Below the pieces are notes generated by a model, which did not search any database, was not told where the DNA came from, and saw only the letters and a program-made list of their open reading frames with translations. The position numbers were made by a program, and so were the translations under genes. A stretch of 9,181 bases of DNA from Clostridiales bacterium (GTDB lineage: Bacteria > Bacillota > Clostridia > Christensenellales > Christensenellaceae): positions 1 through 9,181 of the forward strand of contig DOMW01000221.1 of assembly GCA_003510345.1 (NCBI GenBank), in the 5' to 3' direction. Below, in pieces: positions 5,870 to 9,181 of the stretch. The stretch's first letter is position 1. Every line of letters starts with the position of its first letter.

Positions 5870-6130
5870 TTAAAAACGGATACCCGCTTCCTCGTGTTTT
5901 GCGAGCGATACGTCAAGCGCTACCGTTTTTACGGGCGTAATGGTGGACACCGCATGTTTATAGACGATCATCTGCTGCCGGCTATCCGTTTCCAGTACGA
6001 TAATAAACGAATCAAACCCCTTTATGCGCCCTTTTATCTGGAACCCGTTAATCAAATGGACGGTAACACCAACGTCGTCTTTCCGGGCCTGGTTTAAAAA
6101 AGTGTCTTGCAGCGCTAAATTTTTTTGCAT
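5870..6130 (-). CDS. hfq: RNA chaperone Hfq
   Basis: This is an Sm-like hexameric RNA chaperone that pairs small RNAs with target mRNAs; 86 residues. The N-terminal helix LQDTFLNQARKDD (7-19) carries the conserved Gln8, Asp9 and Asn13. The Sm1 region is VTVHLINGFQIKGRIKGFDSF (22-42), and the Sm2 signature is IVYKHAVSTITP (55-66), with the Tyr57-Lys58-His59 triad lining the proximal uridine site. The lateral rim has Arg16 and Lys17 followed by two Asp residues, so it is less basic than the arginine-rich rim of E. coli Hfq. A short charged tail of about 20 residues follows the core. The ATG has an AGGAAG box (6139-6144) 8 bases upstream. It lies 29 bases after miaA and 1 base before the YnbB-like gene, in the conserved miaA-hfq order. 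Confidence 0.97.
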   Translation of the reverse strand: MQKNLALQDTFLNQARKDDVGVTVHLINGFQIKGRIKGFDSFIIVLETDSRQQMIVYKHAVSTITPVKTVALDVSLAKHEEAGIRF

Positions 6131-6150
6131 TTGTCCCTCTTCCTTTTAAT

Positions 6151-6171
6151 GTTTACTCTTTACTGTTTACT
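6151..6171. repeat. Three tandem 7-base repeats across the miaA stop and hfq leader
   Basis: The plus strand reads GTTTACT, CTTTACT, GTTTACT: three consecutive 7-mers differing only in the first base. On the coding (minus) strand this is AGTAAAC/AGTAAAG/AGTAAAC. The miaA TAA stop (6160-6162) lies inside the array and the hfq ribosome binding site begins 7 bases after it. Such short arrays can change copy number by slippage, which would change the miaA tail and the length of the hfq leader. Confidence 0.7.
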
Positions 6172-7062
6172 CTCTAAAACACAGTCCGCCATCGTACAAG
6201 CGGAATCATACTTTGAAACGTCGATCCAGACGATGCGGCTGTCCCGCGCAAACCATGTGCACTGCCGTTTGGCAAAACGCCGCGTGTTCCGCTTTATGGT
6301 AAAAACCACATCTTCAAGCGATGCCGCGCCTTGAAAATAAGGAGCGAATTCCTTATACCCGATCGCCTGCATGGATGGAAGCCCGCTTCCATAAGTATTA
6401 TAGAGCATCCCGGCCTCTTCCACAAGCCCAAGTTCCATCATACGGTCAACCCTCGAATCGATCCGCCTATACAGCGCGGGCCGCTCCAGCGTAAGGCCGA
6501 CGATGCGGAACGCGTATTCGCCGCTTGTACCCTCGAAATCATAAGGCATTGTGCGAGGCTCTGTGCGCGCGATCTCAATCGCCCGGATCACCCGTTTCAC
6601 ATTATTGGGGTGGATGCGCCGCGCAGCTTCCGGGTCCTCGCTGCGCAGCATTTCAAAAAGCTTTTCCCCGGGCAGCGATAAAAGCTCTTCCCGAAGCGCG
6701 TCATTGCAAGCCGGGCCGGAAAAATCAAGGCTGTGCGTAATGGCGTTAATGTACAGCCCACTGCCGCCCGCGAGTATCGGCACGCGGTTTCTCGTGAGTA
6801 TATCCGCGATACATTCTCCAGCTTGCCGCTGATACTGCGCAACGGAATACGCCTCATCCGGGTCAACAATATCCAGCATATGGTGCGCAATCCCCTGCCG
6901 TTCTTCTTGCGTGGGCTTGGCTGTACCGATATCCATTTTCCGGTAAACCTGCATGGAATCGGCTGAAACGACTTCGCCGCCGAGTTTCTTCGCGAGCGCG
7001 ACGGCAAGCGCCGATTTGCCTGTGGCGGTCGGCCCGCATACGACATAAACTTCCTGCTTCAT
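6160..7062 (-). CDS. miaA: tRNA dimethylallyltransferase MiaA
   Basis: This enzyme transfers the dimethylallyl group from dimethylallyl diphosphate to N6 of A37 in tRNAs reading UNN codons, giving i6A37, which MiaB may then thiomethylate. The 300-residue protein is of normal length. It shows the P-loop GPTATGKS (10-17), SADSMQVYRKMDIGTAKP (33-50) with the catalytic Asp35, LAGGSGLYINA (97-107), HPNNVKRVIRAIEI (151-164), QAIGYKEF (232-239) and the C-terminal RNTRRFAKRQCTWF (258-271). The ATG at 7060-7062 overlaps the mutL stop as ATGA; the nearest purine-rich stretch is weak and distant, so coupling to mutL translation is likely. The gene ends inside a small tandem repeat 29 bases before hfq. 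Confidence in the function is very high. Confidence 0.97.
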   Translation of the reverse strand: MKQEVYVVCGPTATGKSALAVALAKKLGGEVVSADSMQVYRKMDIGTAKPTQEERQGIAHHMLDIVDPDEAYSVAQYQRQAGECIADILTRNRVPILAGGSGLYINAITHSLDFSGPACNDALREELLSLPGEKLFEMLRSEDPEAARRIHPNNVKRVIRAIEIARTEPRTMPYDFEGTSGEYAFRIVGLTLERPALYRRIDSRVDRMMELGLVEEAGMLYNTYGSGLPSMQAIGYKEFAPYFQGAASLEDVVFTIKRNTRRFAKRQCTWFARDSRIVWIDVSKYDSACTMADCVLESKQ

Positions 7063-8903
7063 ACGGTGCGCTTGAATCCCTTCTCAAGTTCCGTTTTTGT
7101 AATCGCGATGGCGACCGGCCTGCCATGCGGGCAGGTAGGTATGGCTTCCATACCAGCGATTTCCGCCATAAGTTCTTTTATTTCCCCGTCTGAAAGCCTG
7201 TCACCCGCCTTGATGCTGTACCGGCAGGCAGCGCGGATCACTCTATCGCGGTTCAACACGATATCATTTTTATCTTGCGATAATTCGTGAATTATTTCAT
7301 CTATTAGTTTGTGTACACCCGCACTATCCACCGCGACCGGCAGTGCGGTAAATTTATAGCACAGTGGCCCAAACTCCTCCAGTTCAAACCCCATTGCAAG
7401 CAAGGTGGATTCGTTTTGCCCCAACACGGAAAACTCGTGCGACAAGAATTTTTTTACCACGGGCAACAGCAACTGCTGCGCCGTTCCCTTGCCCTCTTCT
7501 AAGGCGGCTTTCATGCGCTCGTAATTGAGCCGCTCATGCGCGGCATGCTGGTCAATTAGGTATAAAGCCTGCCCGCATTCGCACAATATATAGGTTTCAA
7601 ACACCTGGCCAATCACCGTAAAATCACACAGGTCGCGGACATCTTTCAACTCCGTCTGCTCCGCTTCATTATTCACTATATCCTGTTCTATAATCGCATC
7701 AAGTGTATTTTCAAATATATTTGTGGGGTATATCATCGCGTCCATCAAGTACCCGGCAGACTCTCCCACCGCGCGCACAGGCCTGTACAACCGATCCGCC
7801 GTATTGAGCCGCGGCAGATTTCCCGCGGCGTGCTGCGCCGTATCCTCCTCAAGCGGTCTGTCATCCGCGCTATCCGGGTATGATGTTTCTGCCTTTATGC
7901 CGAGCGAAGGGGGCGAAGACTGCGCCAAGGCCCCGGCGACAGCGGTTTTCACTGCGTCCTTCACATCGTTTTCGTGGTAAAACAGCACTTGTAGTTTGCC
8001 GGGGTGCACATTGACATCCGCATATTCATACGGCATTACAAGCGTAAGCGCGCAAAGCGGAAAATGGGAATGCAGGATACGCTCGCCATACCCGGCAAGA
8101 AGCGCGTCTTTTAAAGCATTTGACTGGATAGGCCGCCCATTCAGGAAAAAATAGATGTTATTTGCGCTTTTGTGCAGAAAAGAAGGCTGGGAAACCAAAC
8201 CGGTAACGGAAATATTTTCATGAACACAGTTCACTTCAACTATGTTTTGCGTGATTTCACTGCCGTATACCGTGGCAAGCGCGTCCGTTAGCTTACCGCT
8301 GCCTGGGCTTTGGTAAACGATCTTTCCATTGTTGATATATTTAAAAGAAACGGCAGGGTTGCCGAGTATCATTTTTGTTATGACGCCGCCAACCTTTGCC
8401 GCCTCCTGCGCGGTGCTTTTCAAAAATTTGCGCCGCGCGGGTATATTGTAAAAAAGGCTTTCCGCCCGGACAGTCGTCCCCTCGGGCAGTCCGGCAAACG
8501 AGAGATTGGGCCGCCCGCCGCCATTGACCCGGAGAACACAGCCGGAAAGGCTATCCGCCGGTCGCGAGCTGATCGTGAGGCGGGAACATGCCGCTAGGCT
8601 AAAGAGCGCCTCGCCGCGAAACCCCAGCGTGGAAACAGCCGCAAGGTCGGACGCTACCGCGATCTTACTTGTCGCGTGCTTGGCAACCGCAAGCTCCATG
8701 TCTTCCTCGTGTATGCCGCTCCCATTGTCCGTAACGCGGATCAGCTCTTTGCCGCCTTCCACGATCTCCACCGTGATAGAATCCGCGCCCGCGTCGAGCG
8801 AATTTTCCGCCAGCTCCTTGACAGCGGCGGCGGGGCTTGCCACCACTTCCCCGGCAGCTATCCTTGCGGCAACCGATTCTTCCAGCACATGGATGCGCTT
8901 CAT
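7059..8903 (-). CDS. mutL: DNA mismatch repair protein MutL (with intrinsic endonuclease motif)
   Basis: MutL links mismatch recognition by MutS to strand incision. The 614-residue protein starts with the GHKL ATPase: KELAENSLDAGA with catalytic Glu33, VTDNGSGI (57-64), KHATSK (75-80) and TLGFRGEAL (92-100). FYNIPARRKFL (151-161) and NVHPGKL (298-304) complete the N-terminal half. A poorly conserved linker runs from about 328 to 425. The C-terminal domain has the endonuclease motif DQHAAHERLNYE (451-462), AACRYSIKAGD (558-568) and CPHGRP (591-596), so it nicks DNA itself, as in bacteria without MutH. QQLLLP (476-481) matches the beta-clamp-binding motif known in Bacillus MutL. The ATG overlaps the mutS stop (ATGA) and has a GGAGG box 7 bases upstream. 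Motif I is odd: VVASPAAAVKEL instead of the near-universal VVERPASVVKEL, and the usual EVRF after the NVHP lysine reads QVLF. Confidence 0.97.
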   Translation of the reverse strand: MKRIHVLEESVAARIAAGEVVASPAAAVKELAENSLDAGADSITVEIVEGGKELIRVTDNGSGIHEEDMELAVAKHATSKIAVASDLAAVSTLGFRGEALFSLAACSRLTISSRPADSLSGCVLRVNGGGRPNLSFAGLPEGTTVRAESLFYNIPARRKFLKSTAQEAAKVGGVITKMILGNPAVSFKYINNGKIVYQSPGSGKLTDALATVYGSEITQNIVEVNCVHENISVTGLVSQPSFLHKSANNIYFFLNGRPIQSNALKDALLAGYGERILHSHFPLCALTLVMPYEYADVNVHPGKLQVLFYHENDVKDAVKTAVAGALAQSSPPSLGIKAETSYPDSADDRPLEEDTAQHAAGNLPRLNTADRLYRPVRAVGESAGYLMDAMIYPTNIFENTLDAIIEQDIVNNEAEQTELKDVRDLCDFTVIGQVFETYILCECGQALYLIDQHAAHERLNYERMKAALEEGKGTAQQLLLPVVKKFLSHEFSVLGQNESTLLAMGFELEEFGPLCYKFTALPVAVDSAGVHKLIDEIIHELSQDKNDIVLNRDRVIRAACRYSIKAGDRLSDGEIKELMAEIAGMEAIPTCPHGRPVAIAITKTELEKGFKRTV

Positions 8904-9181
8904 GGCCGCACCTCCAGTTCCTGCTTTATGGCATAAACGATATTGAGCGCCTCAATGGGCGTAAGCGTGTCGGCATTCAGACCCGCAAGGGCGCGCACAC
9001 TTTTTGGTACGCTTGTCACAGGCGCGGGCGCCTCGTCTTTACTCGCGAAAGAAAACTCAAAGTTTTGCAGCACCTGCATCCGTTCCTTTGCCCGGCCGAT
9101 CACTTCCTTGGGTACCCCGGCAAGCCGCGCGACCTCGATCCCAAAGCTTTTATCCGTGCCGCCGTCCACGATCTTATGCAG
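8900..9181 (-). CDS. mutS: DNA mismatch repair protein MutS, C-terminal fragment (cut by the window edge)
   Basis: Only the last 93 residues are inside the window; the gene continues to the right. The visible part begins LHKIVDGGTDKSFGIEVAR, matching the end of the MutS ATPase domain, followed by LAGVPKEVIGRAKERMQVL, the helix-turn-helix dimerisation segment. A linker rich in Ala, Pro and Ser follows, then the typical C-terminal tail DTLTPIEALNIVYAIKQEL. MutS recognises mismatches and recruits MutL; its partner gene follows with an ATGA overlap. The frame is open to the last base, and an apparent start at 9169 is only a GTG valine codon inside the domain, not the real start. Confidence 0.96.
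   Translation of the reverse strand: MHKIVDGGTDKSFGIEVARLAGVPKEVIGRAKERMQVLQNFEFSFASKDEAPAPVTSVPKSVRALAGLNADTLTPIEALNIVYAIKQELEVRP

Noticed and set aside
5869..5916. Longer start for the YnbB-like protein
   Set aside because: The codon at 5914-5916 is TTG inside hfq with no ribosome binding site, and the added 16 residues do not resemble the family; the ATG at 5866-5868 fits better.
1..9181. CRISPR array, insertion sequence, tRNA or rRNA
   Set aside because: No regularly spaced repeats, transposase frame, terminal inverted repeats or conserved RNA sequence was seen on either strand.

Overview
The window looks like chromosomal DNA of an anaerobic Firmicute, probably a clostridial lineage with moderately high GC content. 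The evidence is the minus-strand gene order mutS - mutL - miaA - hfq - methionine-gamma-lyase-family (YnbB-like) gene, a hallmark of Bacillota/Clostridia. Strong AGGAG-type ribosome binding sites and a MutL that carries its own endonuclease motif support this. No lineage below that level can be assigned from the sequence alone.

Region by region. Positions 1-232 hold no convincing gene; one open minus-strand frame runs off the left edge. Positions 233-2106 carry two minus-strand genes transcribed right to left: a GatD/sorbitol-dehydrogenase-like zinc dehydrogenase, then a deoxyribose-phosphate aldolase (DeoC). A 262-base divergent intergenic region (2107-2368) separates them from a plus-strand FGGY-family carbohydrate kinase (2369-3919). 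Dehydrogenase, kinase and class I aldolase together look like a small sugar or polyol catabolic locus whose substrate is not evident. The DeoC carries about 30 extra N-terminal residues whose first 18 form an amphipathic helix resembling bacterial-microcompartment encapsulation peptides; this is the most speculative but most interesting signal in the window.

Positions 3935-4551 hold a compact minus-strand type II toxin-antitoxin module. A Phd/YefM-like antitoxin is followed, with an 8-base overlap, by a RelE/ParE-like toxin. It has its own good sigma-A-type promoter, with a perfect palindrome over the -10 box. The module sits between the convergent ends of the housekeeping operon and the sugar kinase.

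Positions 4618-9181 are the housekeeping operon: the mutS C-terminus, complete mutL, miaA, hfq and a PLP-dependent YnbB-like protein. Genes overlap or abut (ATGA at mutS/mutL and mutL/miaA, 29 bases at miaA/hfq, 1 base at hfq/ynbB-like), so co-transcription and translational coupling are likely. This operon joins mismatch repair, tRNA A37 prenylation and small-RNA-based regulation. No rRNA, tRNA, CRISPR array, insertion sequence or clear rho-independent terminator was seen.
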